From Adiantum capillus-veneris (Eukaryota > Streptophyta > Polypodiopsida > Polypodiales > Pteridaceae), in assembly GCA_014529385.2 (NCBI GenBank), contig CM043952.1:69817370-69881369 (forward strand): DNA of 64,000 nt. The letters run 5' to 3'. Below the pieces are notes generated by a model. That model was not told the origin of the DNA. It worked only from the letters and a program-made list of their open reading frames with translations, and made no database searches. The stretch's first letter is position 1, and the number at the start of each line of letters is the position of its first letter. The position numbers and the translations under genes are program-made. This document shows, piece after piece, positions 23,405-34,157 of the stretch.

Positions 23405-23589
23405 AGGAGGATGCCAATAGAAGATTAAATTTATGTCCAAGTTATAAGGTTTTTACATTGATTATGAGTAGAGATGATGATGTGGGGCCATTCAACCAAA
23501 ACACCTATCTCTCAACAAGGATCTTATGTCCTTGTAATTAATGAAAACATGATGTGTGATGGACAAGACGCGTTTCTTTGCAGCAGGTT

Positions 23590-26500
23590 TACGAATATGG
23601 TGAGTTTGATCCATCTATTATAGATCGAGCTGTTGCCAATTATAACTCGCTGGACTCTGACACTGGCCAATAGGCATCAATCTTGCAACCCAATAGACGT
23701 GTTTGTAGGCGCTTTGGTCAAGCAGCATATGTGAGGCGACAAGATGTAGCCTTTGTGAGACAACTTGGAGGATGATCATGCAGAACACATTCCCAACAAG
23801 GCTATGTTTGAGCCCGAGATCAATGAAATGAACGAGACGATAATGGATTGAAAAAGGCTTATCTATGATGATATGAAAAGTGAAGCCGATACGCCATTGT
23901 ATGATGGAGCACGTGTGTCTAGATTGAAGGAGCTCCTGGTTCTTCTCAACATACAGACAAAGTTTGGATGGAGTGACACTAGCATCATAGCGATTCTTAG
24001 GTGATCTATTACAATGTGTTTACTTCAATAAAAAACTCTAGATGTATAATGATCTGATAGATTACTTAGTATACAAGTGTACCGCATTGTTTCACTGTGT
24101 AGATTGCTCAAAGAGCACATACTTCCAGCTGATAATGTGATGCCGGATTCCAAAGAGGAAGCAAGAAAGATCTTGTGAAACTTGGGAATGGATTACAATT
24201 TGATTCATGCTTGTCCTAACGACTACATTCTTTCTAAAGGGGGATACATAGACATGGAGAAGTGTCCAAAATGTGATTTTGAGAGATATCAAGTAGATCT
24301 GCATGGACAAAAAATTCCACAAAAGGTTTTGTGATATTTTCCTCTACTTCCTTACATCAAACATTTCTTTGAATGTATGTCCATGGCCGCCCTAGCATCA
24401 TGGCACAAGGAGAATAGATATTTGGATGGTGTGCTACGGATTCCTGCAAATTGTGCAGTCTGGAAACATCTAGATGATACATGGCCGGATTTTGCGAGGG
24501 AAGTTTGAAATTTGCGCATAGGCCTGGCTATGGATGGCATAAATCCAGTTTGTTAGAGGTCAAAATCTTATAGTGTATGGCCCGTTGTCATCGTCAACTA
24601 CAACATTCCCCCGTGGTTGACTACCAAGAAGGGGCACCTGTGTCTAAGCTTGATTGTGCGAGGGCGCTATAAAGTGAAGAACATAGATGTGTATCTTCGT
24701 CCACTATTGGAAGAGCTACAACAATTGTGGATTGGCATAGAAGTGGTGGATATGAGCCGACACACAGGTTGATGGAATTCTTTGATTAGAGGAATTCTAA
24801 TGTGGACCATGCATGACTATCTCGGACTAACAGAATGCTCACATGATTTATACTCAAACTCAAACACTATAAATCTTGGTTTTTCTCAAGCTTATCTATT
24901 GTCATGTGTATACATGTAGGGCTTCAAACAAGCGGATACAGAGCATGTGTCATATGTGGGCCTAGACTTAATGCAGGTCGGGCGTCCTCATTGAAGAAGT
25001 AAATCTATGAAGGTCATCAAGCGTATCTCTAGAGAATGATGAGTTACGCGATGGTTTTTTGAAAAGAGAGCCATCAAGGATATCTGCACAAGCATGGTTA
25101 GAGTAGAAGGAGATGTGTGATGATGGTTTGCCCCTAGGGATGGAGACTCTCTCTATGGTACGAGTTACCATATTGGTCCAGACTCATGATCAATCACTTG
25201 CTGGATCCAATGCACATATTCAACAATGTGGGTAATTTGTTGTGGGACCATCTGACCGGCAAGCAAGATACTTTGGGAGCCAGAGCTGACCTTAGAAATA
25301 TGGATCGTATGGAGCAATATTGGCCATAGACAGCACCTGATGGATCAATAAAACTCCCTAAAGCACCATGGATTTTGATAGGAGCCCAAGAACACAAAGT
25401 AAAAGAGAACATTTGATCTGTGTGGACCCCCTCTAGCATAATGCACTCTCTTTGAACGCGTTTCACTAAAGAAGGGAAGCTTACTGGTTTGAAGTCACAT
25501 GACTGGCATAAAATGTGTCAGGTATGTTTAAAGTAGAATATATCATAGTGGGAATTGTGCAACAAATTCATGTGTGGAATTTAATATCATTGCTAGACAT
25601 GTTTTGCGATTTATTTTACCGATGGCTATTGAGGGATGTTTGTCTCCTGACGTCCGTAACACAATCTATAAACTTGAAAAGTTGGTGCAATGGATCTCAC
25701 AAAAGGAGATCAATGTAGAATCCATACCATTCGCCAAACTAAATGTTGCGGAGGTTGTGTGCATGTTTGAGAAAAACACTTTCCTACTACCATGCTAACC
25801 ATTCAGGTGCATCTTCTTGTTAACACAGTTGATGAGGTGGAAATAGTTAGCACAATACATTCTAGATGGATGTTCTTTTTAGAACATTTCATGAAAACTC
25901 TCAAGGGATATGTGCATCAGAAGGCACTTTTGGAGGGTAGCATGGCAGAAGATTGGCTAGTATGAGAGTCCCTAGTTTACATTGAAGAGTGGCTAGAAGG
26001 ATTTAATAAATCCCGAGACACGCTATGGCAAACCATAGATGATGAGCACATATCTGAGATTGTCATGTGCAATCTCAGGTGTTGAGAAGAAGATGATAGA
26101 AGATCTAGAGGCTAAAATCAACTGAATTTTCATGCTTCACAATCCAGTGATGCAAAAGTGGATTTCACAATATGAGGATGCAAAAAGCAAGAGCTACAAA
26201 GGGCACAAATCGAGTGGAGACGGGGGAGATGACCACCGATGCATTATCCGACCGGTCTCGAGAGCGTACCAACATTCATGAGCTTAAGATGGTTGCACAA
26301 CAAATGGAAAAGTGCACAACAGTGCAGTGAAGAAGTGATTGAGGAAGAGTGGGAGTACTCTCGGGGTTGCAAGACCAAGGTAAGTTTGCAATGTACAACT
26401 CGTGACTTTCTAGATGTTTGAATGGCAACTCATAATCTTTGTTGGTTGTAGTATAAGTCATACACAAGAGCATGGTGTAAAGGTCGACATCTTAGGGTGG

Positions 26501-27142
26501 AACAGATCGATAAAAAGCGTTTTACACAAGAGTATGAAATCGTGGAAAAATTTGAACAGTCTAGTCGACGATGCTAGTCGACGATGGTCCTCTGATGCAC
26601 ATCCTGTGGTGGTAGAACTCACTTACTTCAGCACGCTACAAGAGATTTTGAGGATCGATTATAAAGGATTTTTTGTGGACTTGTTCGACGTGTAATGATT
26701 CAAGATAAACATAGAGGGTCGCAACACCATTTTGCGCAAAGGAGAGTCTAGTTTCCTTGAGGTGGATTCGATTAAAAAATAGATCGGCCTAAGAGACACT
26801 TTTGTACTACCCGAGCATTGTGAACAAGTAAGTGTAAATATTTCACATCCAATTTTAGAAGTTATGTGCCTAGAAGCACTCATGTAAGTTATGTGGCTCT
26901 GGCAGGTGATATTTCATCCTACAAAGTCTGCATCAAACTGGTGGTACGTCATAGAGGTATCCCCTCATAGTGCACGGATGTATGAGGGCTACCATGTACC
27001 AATCACAGTGGCATCAATGGAGGAGATCAGAGAGGATGCTCAGTCAGAAGCGGTTGAGGTGGTGCTAGACAAGCATCAAGCTGCTACTCTCTATGGATGC
27101 ATGCAGAGGATCTACAAAATGAAACGAAGGACATTTGCCTAA
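23590..27142 (+). pseudogene. CACTA TNPD-type transposase (Transposase_21, DUF4218, DUF4216)
   Basis: The blocks appear in order. ARVSRLKELLVLLN...FGWSD precedes a 102-nt GT..AG intron (24001-24102). LLKEHILPADNVMP, HACPNDYIL, KCPKCDFERYQ, YFPLLPYIKHFF and LRIGLAMDGINP follow, then NYNIPPWLTTKKGHLCLSLI and NIDVYLRPLLEELQQLW (Transposase_21 region). Then come CVICGP, LLDPMHIFNNVGNLLWDHL, GLKSHDWHKM, and RWMFFLEHFMKTLKGYV with EGSMAEDW (DUF4218-like). Last is RRWSSDAHPVVVELTYFSTL with ILRIDYKGFFVDLF (DUF4216-like). Several stops fall where family members have Arg: KIL-stop-NLG, KVL-stop-YFP, REV-stop-NLR. All three are TGA, consistent with CGA-to-TGA decay. It is non-functional. Confidence 0.9.
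24001..24102 (+). other. Intron in the CACTA transposase pseudogene
   Basis: GTGATC...TGTGTAG joins AILR to LLKEH in frame (ATT CTT AG joined to A TTG CTC), giving continuity with the family pattern. The interior is full of stops. Confidence 0.7.
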
Positions 27143-27334
27143 CATAGAGCTCTATACAGAAATAGGGAGTTATGTTGAGCTATGCAAGGATGAGAGACCT
27201 CTTAAAGCCATAAAAATTGTATCTGAACAAGGTTGCTCCGTTTTATAATATATATGTATTTCGTGGATTTTTGTCCATCCTTGTCTATATGCTATACTTG
27301 AGAAATTTACATTGTGTTTAATCGTCATTGCTTC

Positions 27335-27335
<1 letters not shown>

Positions 27336-27376
<41 letters not shown>
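27336..27376. repeat. (CT)n microsatellite
   Basis: About 40 bp with one interruption, between the two CACTA genes. Confidence 0.97.
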
Positions 27377-27498
27377 GTTGTCCATATAACTTGTCCATAT
27401 GACTTTCTTTAATGTGTTTAATAGTATAGATTATAACTTGTTCATATTTTCTTCTTCATTCAATCTTAAGATTAAATGTTCGTGCGTTTAATGCAGGT

Positions 27499-28800
27499 AT
27501 GGATGATGATGAGTTTCTTTCTTCTTTGTCACCCCAACAGAGGAGGTGGTACGAGGAGAGTCATCGCTTTGGAGCACCATCATGTCTTTCCACTCCTTCA
27601 CAATCGACGAGACGATCTTCACACTCATCTAGGCACCGACGCTGTAGTGGTGGCGGCGGCAGTTTCTGTGGGTATGCCACCGTTGATGCCTCGACATTGC
27701 CTCCTGTTTGAAAAGTCTCGTTATTTTCCCCTTCTTTGCCACCCCCACACTAGCCACGACATCGCTATCTATGCCAGGATTTGCGTGGCTATCGATCGCT
27801 CCTGGCTACACACCACTAGCTACTCCTCCGGGAGTCACCCCAGTCGACACTTCTCGCTTCGGGGCCCAGACTAGAGTTGAGACACCTGACTTCCGTACCC
27901 CCATCGAGACGCTGCTAGAGACAGCACTTGAGACCCCTACCGAGACACCCAGGTTCATGCGTCACAGGTGAGAGGGCTTGTCGTACTCGATCGACATCAA
28001 TGGCGGCATCATCTTGGATGACGAAGGCAAGAAGGTGATCTCGTGCATGTGCGGTCTTTGCTCTCAGGTGTTTCGACACTACATACTAAACACTTGGAGT
28101 GAATTTCCAAATGAATTCAAAGACAGAGTCATTAGCATGCTGCATGACGAGTTTCCCGTGTCAAGTCAGGATGAACGCTTCAATGAAGACTTGATGAAGG
28201 TTCGAATGTGAGAATACTGCAAGCACAAGCATTCTGAAGTACAAAAAGCAATAAAGCATGGGTGGAACAGACCAGATTGACTGGCCAAATAAGATTGGAA
28301 GAATGTGAAGCGAGCAGCACGTAAGAATCCTGACAAGTGTAAGCAACAAAAGGAGGCAGCCAAAGTGCGACTAGAGAAAGAAAGCTCGCACCACTTGGGG
28401 AGCGGCGGGTGGGCATCATTTGAGGGTGATTTTGTAAATGTTTTTGCATTTCTCTTTAGGTTTGGTAGTTACATCTATTTGTAGTTTTAAATTCTAACAT
28501 AAAGTATTCTCTGTATGTTTTGAACTGTGGTCGATGATGACAGGACATGACCCCACACCGTACGAACGCGAGTACGCAAGAAGAAAGGGCTTAAACACCC
28601 TAATGGACATTCTCAGTTCTCGCGGCGACATGGTTAGTATTTCACTTTACTCTTTTACATTTGTTGTATTTTAATGATAAGCTAAGAAAATAGATTGTTT
28701 TGTAATTATATGTTTATAATTAAAGAAAGTCTTATTGTTTTTCTCTGCAGAATCCGACAGATATTCCGCTTGGACACGATGAGACGTTTGATTAGACAAT
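27499..28800 (+). pseudogene. Second CACTA gene (Ptta/En/Spm Transposase_24-like), broken
   Basis: It starts MDDDEFLSSLSPQQRRWYEE just after an acceptor-like TTTAATGCAG. Ser/Arg- and Thr/Pro-rich segments follow in shifting frames. Then comes INGGIILDDEGKKVISCM, LNTWSEFPNEFKDRVI, a Lys/Arg-rich stretch with NPDKCKQQKEAAKVR, and HHLGSGGWASFEGD, which fits the N..NR...H..GS.SF motif of plant Ptta/En/Spm proteins. A later exon has TPYERE and NTLMDIL, a GT..AG intron (28633-28750) and NPTDIPLGHDETFD. Such proteins bind subterminal repeats by analogy with TNPA. Frame changes and TGA stops indicate a pseudogene. Confidence 0.65.
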
Positions 28801-29232
28801 GTCAGTCTAACCGTAGCAAGATAGCATTACTTTTCTTTTGTCATAGCATGTATAATGAGATGACGTGTATACGTCTTTTTGTTACTATTGGAAAACCATG
28901 TATTTTCTCAATAATGACAATTGTGTTGTAGCTATTCCATTTGCAAAGCTTAACAATCAAGTGATTTTGCCTATGATGTGTATAATTATCATTGATTTAC
29001 TTTTTTCAATTCACTTTTGTCCAATTACTTCTATCAATTTTGTATCTTTATTCTGCAAACAATACTATGCATGATGTAGTTAATGGTTGTATTGTCTTGT
29101 GAGTGACTACTTTGGGTCTATACCTTGTACTTTCTTTCAAAGGTGAATCTATGCTTATCTTGGATTCATTTAAGTATACTTTATTCTGGAAACATTCAAT
29201 ATGGTTGATGGGTGAATGCCCTGCCATCCAAA

Positions 29233-29481
29233 ATTTTTTACTCTCGGGCATCGCTATAAGCGTCTCTAAATAAGTTTCTACAACGTCACTATAAGCGTCG
29301 CTACAGAAGGACTGCAATCATCACTATACACATCACTATATAGAGATGAATATACTAATGCCTATAGCGATGGTTACAACGACGTTCTTGTAGCGACGAT
29401 CTTAGTGACACCGGGGAGTAAAAAAACCCAAAGTATTTCCGTCGCTAAAAGCGTCATAAGTGCACATAGCCTCTTGTAGTG
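29233..29481. repeat. CACTA right subterminal and terminal repeat region
   Basis: Repeated words GCATCGCTATAAGCGTC, CACTATAAGCGTCGCTAC, TATAGCGATGG and TAGCGACGATC lead to the terminal CCTCTTGTAGTG. Their orientation is largely opposite to those at the left end. Confidence 0.85.
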
Positions 29482-29484
29482 TCC

Positions 29485-31090
29485 ATTTTGTGTCCAAAGC
29501 AGGTTGACAACAAGTTCCATGCAAAGAAATGCTTGGTCAGGGAATGTTTCCAATGTGGCGTAACCACATTGCCGTTCTGGCCAGAAGATACTTCCAATGA
29601 TAGCAAGGAGGTGCCTGTCAAGTTGTTCACGGACGTCAGCGGTGGACAAGTGGCTAGCGATGGAAGCAAAAAGAAAAGAAGGGACTTGGTTCTACAAAGA
29701 ATGTCAGGTGCTTCTTTCCATGGCCTTTTTGCAGAGCATCTAAAATATTTCATCAAGTACAACTTCATCTTTCGGTGGCAGGCACAATAGCTTAAGGAAA
29801 GCATGCTTAGATTTCCTAACAATGTTACTGTATCCTTTATTTACTTTGTAGAGAATTATTCATTCAAAGTACATAATGAAATACAATCAATACATTGGTG
29901 GTCAACACAAGTAACAATCCTTGTGCATATTACATATGTTAGAATTGGGAGCTGCCATACAAAAGACACAGCAACTCTACATATCTGATGATAAGCAGCA
30001 TGATACTTTGTTTGTGTAGCATTACTTTATGCTTCATGACATGTGGTTGGAATATCAAGGTCATTGTTTGCGATACCATTGGGTGTGGTTATATGGTGCA
30101 ACATTGAGATTCAAGGCACGATGACCTTTTTACTTTGTTGCGAGGTACCATCAATTGACATGCTTTCACATGATGTGGAACTTCTCTACATCGAGGCATG
30201 GAAAAGGGAGCACAATGGAGCTGGTGCTATTATCAAGAGAACATTAACACATGAGGAGATGAAACCAGATGGGGTGCCAATGAAGGGTGCGGCTGATGTT
30301 GTAATTTTCTAAAGGCAAAATTTGGACGACTAGGTCACACAGATCTAACACACAGAGAGTGTTTTGGCTGGTTTCAAAGGATGAAGTGCAACTGGATATC
30401 CAGTGGGAATGTCAACAAATCCAAGCATCCCATTGTGTATATGGTTATTCACTTGAGGACCCATGCACTCTACGTCTTTGTACACTCTCATGCTTTTTTG
30501 ATGCATGTTTAAGTGGGCAATGGAGGAGATGAAAGAGCAAGCAATACATTGAAGAATGGAAATACATATCCATTGTACTGGTGCAAGAGCTGGACAATGA
30601 GGATAGTGAGGAAGAGGAGGGGTCCAAGGAGGATGATAGCAACATGACAACTGTAGCAATGAGATCGGACATCAACTTGCCAATGTACGAGGGAAACCCA
30701 CAGACAATGTGTGAAATGTTGTTCATTGGGGACAACTTTGCAGTGAAGGCAGCTGAAGGTGGTGAGGACTTCTATCTTTTGAAATGCACCAAAGCCATGT
30801 ACAAAGCACACAAATCACAAATGGATAAGTGGCACAACAAGATTTTTAGAGGTGGAATTGTGATTGAAGGCTTGTAATATGTCCAAGTGGATGGGAAATG
30901 TGATACATACAACCTTCTTGATCATACACCACCAATTATGATCTATTCCCACCTTGTAAGAGCCATCCAAATTCCGATGGAGCCTATGTCTGGACTCCAA
31001 AACATGTTTATGTTAACCAATGAGGTCTATGAAAATGTATACAATAGTATGTTGTATGATGATGATGGAGAAGAGGATGAGGGCATGTGA
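29485..31090 (+). pseudogene. Transposase-like pseudogene, C-terminal half
   Basis: The first block (29485-29790) reads LCPKQVDNKFHAKKC, C-FQ-CGVTTLPFWPED, then FAEHLKYFIKYNFIFRWQ. The next (29803-29988) has FVENYSFKVHNEIQSIHWW and VTILVHITY. A frameshift then leads to SDDKQHDTLFV, a stop, and MLHDMWLEYQGH with HWVWLYGA. A later block (30181-30312) has EHNGAGAIIKRTLTHEEMKP, and the last (30581-31090) YLLKCTKAMYK, VDGKCDTYNLLDHTPP and YSHLVRAIQIPM. The order matches an uncharacterised plant family of transposase-like proteins that I know only from recall. Stops and frameshifts are frequent. An acidic tail (DDDGEEDEGM) ends the last block. Confidence 0.7.
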
Positions 31091-31289
31091 CCCATCCCCA
31101 CCTCTTCCACTTGGGAGATTGAGTAGTTTGTACTAGGTCTGCCATTCAAGCTTGAGTAATTTGTCCTTTCCTCTCCACTATGTATGCACATAACATGCTA
31201 GAGTGTTGAGGTTAGTAATATGACATAATTTACACGAACTTGAAAAATAGTGACTTACAATTGTCTTACAATGAGAAGACCACTGTCAA

Positions 31290-31548
31290 ATTTGGAACTT
31301 ACTAGTATTGGTAATTGTAACTTCTCCAGCTCACAATGTTGTTTTTTTTTTTGAAAACAAGGCTAACTCTGCTATAAAGTTTGTATAATTGACCTTCCAT
31401 GGCATAGAATCACCCTACAATGACAAGACCAGTACCAAATTTGGTACTTACTAGTACCCAACTTACTAGTAACTACAAAATTTGGTGCTTGTGATATTGC
31501 TTTGGCAACTACCAAATTTGGTACTTTAGAGTCTACCAAATTTGGTAG
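31290..31548. repeat. Array of the palindrome ACCAAATTTGGT, left of element B
   Basis: ACCAAATTTGGTACTT, ACAAAATTTGGTGCTT and CTACCAAATTTGGTAGATG recur at 30-70 bp spacing. The array resumes right of element B (38574-38960), so B inserted into it. Confidence 0.7.
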
Positions 31549-32365
31549 ATGCTGATGGGGGCTTTTCACAAGCCAAGCTCCCATACCCCTCTTCTCTCGT
31601 CCCCACCCCATAAAAACCCTCTCTTAGGGAGGGAGTGATAAAAGGCATTGGAAAAAAGTAAGAAAAAATAAAGTATGCTTATGTAAATATATAAGAAAGG
31701 TAAAATAGGCCACCTCATGCCTGCGGAGCAGCCCATCCCCACCTTGCCTCCTTTTTCTTCACTGATGCCCCGCCGTGTGTCCCTTTTCCTCTCCTCCACT
31801 CAAAAGGTCAACCCCCTCTCTCTTCCCCTTTTCCTTTCTCCTTTCTCTCTCCCCTTAAGCTACCCCACCTCTCACCAATAATGCACCCTAACTCACATGC
31901 AACTTATGCTATCTTCCAAAACAGTATACCCCACCCCCCTTTTCTCTCTCCTACACTCTCCCATGATCCAAATATCCCCCTCTCTCTCTAAAATTCAAAA
32001 TCTCTCTTTTCTTGTAGCCAGATGGCCTCCCCCACACTCACACACACTCAATTTCACTGAAAAAGGTGCCCACAGACCCATCCCCACCCAATGGTTACCT
32101 GATTTTCTTGTGTTCACACACATCTGCACACAGATTCACCTCTGAACACACTCCTCTCTCTCCCCTCTTGTAATTACTTTATTCTCCATGTCACCTCTCA
32201 CTTTTTTTCATCAACCCATCTCTCTCTCTTAGTCTCTCTCTCATGAGACTGCTGTTCTGGCACATATACACACAGCTAGACAAGTGGGACCCACAGTCAC
32301 ATGGCCTATGTAGATAATGATTTCTTCATTTCTAAATTCTAGAATTTCTCCCCCCCCTCCTCCCC

Positions 32366-32373
32366 TATATAAA
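32366..32373 (+). promoter_or_regulatory. LTR promoter TATA box, element B
   Basis: CCCTATATAAAGAGG is a clear TATA box with the same TATATAA core and position in the LTR as in element A. The copy in the 3' LTR is at 37833. Confidence 0.8.
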
Positions 32374-32734
32374 GAGGGGTCACCATCACACTAAACACAC
32401 ACACCATCACCAAAGAGTACACTATGCACTGTGTGTGCCTAGTGCACACACACACACCCACACCATCACCATCACCATCACCGCAATCACCATGCTTGTC
32501 TTGAGCATGACCTCTACACCCTTGGCTATGGAAGATGAAGGGCAACTAAATGAAGGATGATGGCCATAATCCTCGTGCGAGTCTTCGCCATCAACTCCCA
32601 CCTATCCGCCATGTGCTCTACCACTCTCTCGCTTCTCATTCCCCTACCCTATGCTCCCCATTTCATCGCCTTATTCTCTAAATAAAGCTTGAGGTTTTCT
32701 GAGTATGTTTTCTTGCAATGTTTTGCCCATGTGA

Positions 32735-32812
32735 GGTGTGCGGAATCGTCACCTAGTCTTGTGTTTGGAGTGAGCTTGTGTATGGGTGAAGGGTGTGCGG
32801 ATTCGCCATCCT
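32735..32812 (+). promoter_or_regulatory. Twin hairpin motif in the LTR leader, element B
   Basis: GGTGTGCGGAATCGTCACC (32735-32753) and GGGTGTGCGGATTCGCCATCC (from 32791) match the two hairpins of element A. The substitutions keep pairing through G:T wobbles, which points to RNA structure. They repeat in the 3' LTR near 38201 and 38257. Confidence 0.55.
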
Positions 32813-32851
32813 TTTGTGATGCCTAAGTACTAAGCCACTATACCCCCTCCC

Positions 32852-32856
<5 letters not shown>

Positions 32857-32888
<32 letters not shown>
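32857..32888. repeat. (CT)n microsatellite in LTR of B
   Basis: The 3' LTR has a longer, interrupted version at about 38321-38360, the expected fast-changing site between LTR copies. Confidence 0.95.
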
Positions 32889-32890
<2 letters not shown>

Positions 32891-33102
32891 TGATCTCATT
32901 CCCTTTCCTTTTCATCATTACTCCCAAGCATCCATCTCTCTTGGATGAAAACTTTGTTATGGTGGTGTGTTGTTTGCGTCCTAGCCGTTGAAGCTAGGTG
33001 GTGCCCCCTGTTTGCTTTACCATGACAGGCTCGAGGCGCGCCATTCGGTCCCCGGTGTTTTAGAGGCCGTCGGGGTTCGGGGTTCGCTTTGCTCCCGTCA
33101 TT

Positions 33103-33118
33103 TGGTGCCCCCACGGAG
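33103..33118 (+). other. Primer-binding site, element B
   Basis: TTGGTGCCCCCACGGAGG starts 2 bp after the LTR end (TCA, TT). It is the same site as in element A except for one base. Confidence 0.8.
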
Positions 33119-33175
33119 GAGGGCTTTCTAAGACCCTTTAGTTTACAATGCTGAAAGTGACGCCCACTATCAATC

Positions 33176-33433
33176 ATGGACGAATGGATGAAGGAATTTT
33201 TTAACTGGAGGACGGAAGAAGAAGAGACGAAGGAGGCACTAGCCGCCTTCATTGAGGTGCTACTGCCAGGCTGCAGTGTTGTCAGCATTCAAGAGGTAAA
33301 TTCTCCATCTCGTGTCGCTCCTTCTAACTATAAATTGAGAGCATCAGGTGGGAGGTCGGTGAAGTGCCATCACTGTTGTCAACCAAGGCACACTGTCAAT
33401 GAGTGCCAGCAACGAAGGCAGCGAAAGGGCTGA
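33176..33433 (+). CDS. ORF0: leader ORF with a zinc knuckle, element B
   Basis: This 85-codon ORF has the same length as its homologue in element A. The N-terminus is MDEWMKEFFNWRTEEEE, followed by LLPGC and SIQEV. The C-terminus holds a perfect CX2CX4HX4C knuckle (C-HH-C-CQPR-H-TVNE-C) and a basic tail (RRQRKG). A donor-like GTAAAT at 33296 sits where A has GTAAGA. In this element the gag knuckle itself has lost two zinc ligands, so ORF0 would be the only intact knuckle; whether it replaces it is inference. Confidence 0.7.
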   Translation: MDEWMKEFFNWRTEEEETKEALAAFIEVLLPGCSVVSIQEVNSPSRVAPSNYKLRASGGRSVKCHHCCQPRHTVNECQQRRQRKG

Positions 33434-33562
33434 AGTCATCTACATCAACATTCATTGCAAAGAAGTCATTCACATCAAGGAAGGGAAGCAAACGGTGAGA
33501 CCTCTTTTTCCTAAAGAAACTATAGTCAAAGTTATAACTCCAAAGTGGCCTAAAGGTGCTGC

Positions 33563-34135
33563 TTGAGCCAAAGGCAACGAGAAGACAAGACAGTCTGGAA
33601 ACACATGACCCCGAAGGGAGAAGCATCTGGCCAAGCAAGTGCTTCAAGCTTAGAAAGCCGGGTTGTACCCAGTTTGCCAAAGAGGAAGTCATCCGAAGCT
33701 AAGCGGCGAAAGGTTGCGTACCGGTTTGCACGACGCATGCGAGTGCTACCAATCCACTTCGACAATCCGGAAGAAGAAGTGGTAAGAAGATTCCCATGTC
33801 CTAGAGAAGAGTGGTTCGGCTACTGCTCTCGCTGTTTTGGAAAGAGAGTGGAGGATCTTCCTCCTCTCCCGGTACAACTTATCTTGAAGAAGCTCTCTAC
33901 CACGGGAGAAATCCAGTGGGCTGGGGACGAGTTGCAACTGAATGGAGTAGAATTCATGCAACACGCCGACTACGGAAATTACCTGCAATTGTTGTTAGCC
34001 AAGAGACTGGGAGTGGTCAGACGCGTCGCCATCACCCCGTACGTGCTGAGCAACGAAGGAAAGGTAGAGCCCATGAAAGGCGACGACCTCTTGTGGATGT
34101 TCCGACTCATCAACACTGGTACGATAAGAGTATAA
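33563..34135 (+). CDS. ORF2: unknown leader ORF, element B
   Basis: This 190-codon ORF has a basic N-terminal half (KRKSSEAKRRKVAYRFARRM, a possible nuclear localisation signal). The C-terminal half is colinear with the ORF of element A at 14144 (QLILKKLSTTG, LQLNGVEF, LGVVRRVAITPYVL). CSRC is present but there is no complete zinc motif. It is followed after 22 bp by ORF3. No known family is recognised. Confidence 0.55.
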   Translation: MSQRQREDKTVWKHMTPKGEASGQASASSLESRVVPSLPKRKSSEAKRRKVAYRFARRMRVLPIHFDNPEEEVVRRFPCPREEWFGYCSRCFGKRVEDLPPLPVQLILKKLSTTGEIQWAGDELQLNGVEFMQHADYGNYLQLLLAKRLGVVRRVAITPYVLSNEGKVEPMKGDDLLWMFRLINTGTIRV

Positions 34136-34157
34136 GTAAGTATTTCATCCTCTGTGC

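Larger units (their letters stand above)
22186..29481 (+). mobile_element. CACTA (En/Spm) DNA transposon, full length, decayed
   Basis: The left end is CACTACAAGGGG. The right end is CCTCTTGTAGTG, its inverse with one mismatch in 12. The 3-bp target duplication TCC is present on both sides (22183-22185 and 29482-29484), as expected for CACTA elements. Subterminal regions on both sides are rich in GCGACGCT/AGCGTCGCT-like words (TNPA-type binding repeats by analogy). Inside, in plus orientation, lie a TNPD-type transposase pseudogene and a second gene of the Ptta/En/Spm type. Multiple stops show the copy cannot make transposase. Confidence 0.93.
31553..33100 (+). repeat. 5' LTR of element B
   Basis: It begins TGATGGGGGCTTTT and ends GCTCCCGTCA. 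It is nearly identical to 36999-38573. It has CT-rich blocks, a TATA box, a His-like (CACCAT)n run, twin hairpins, a (CT)n run and an internal TGGTGCCCCC. Confidence 0.97.

Noticed and set aside
24092..26883. Minus-strand open frames inside the CACTA element
   Set aside because: They are shadows of the plus-strand transposase pseudogene, whose domain order is clear.
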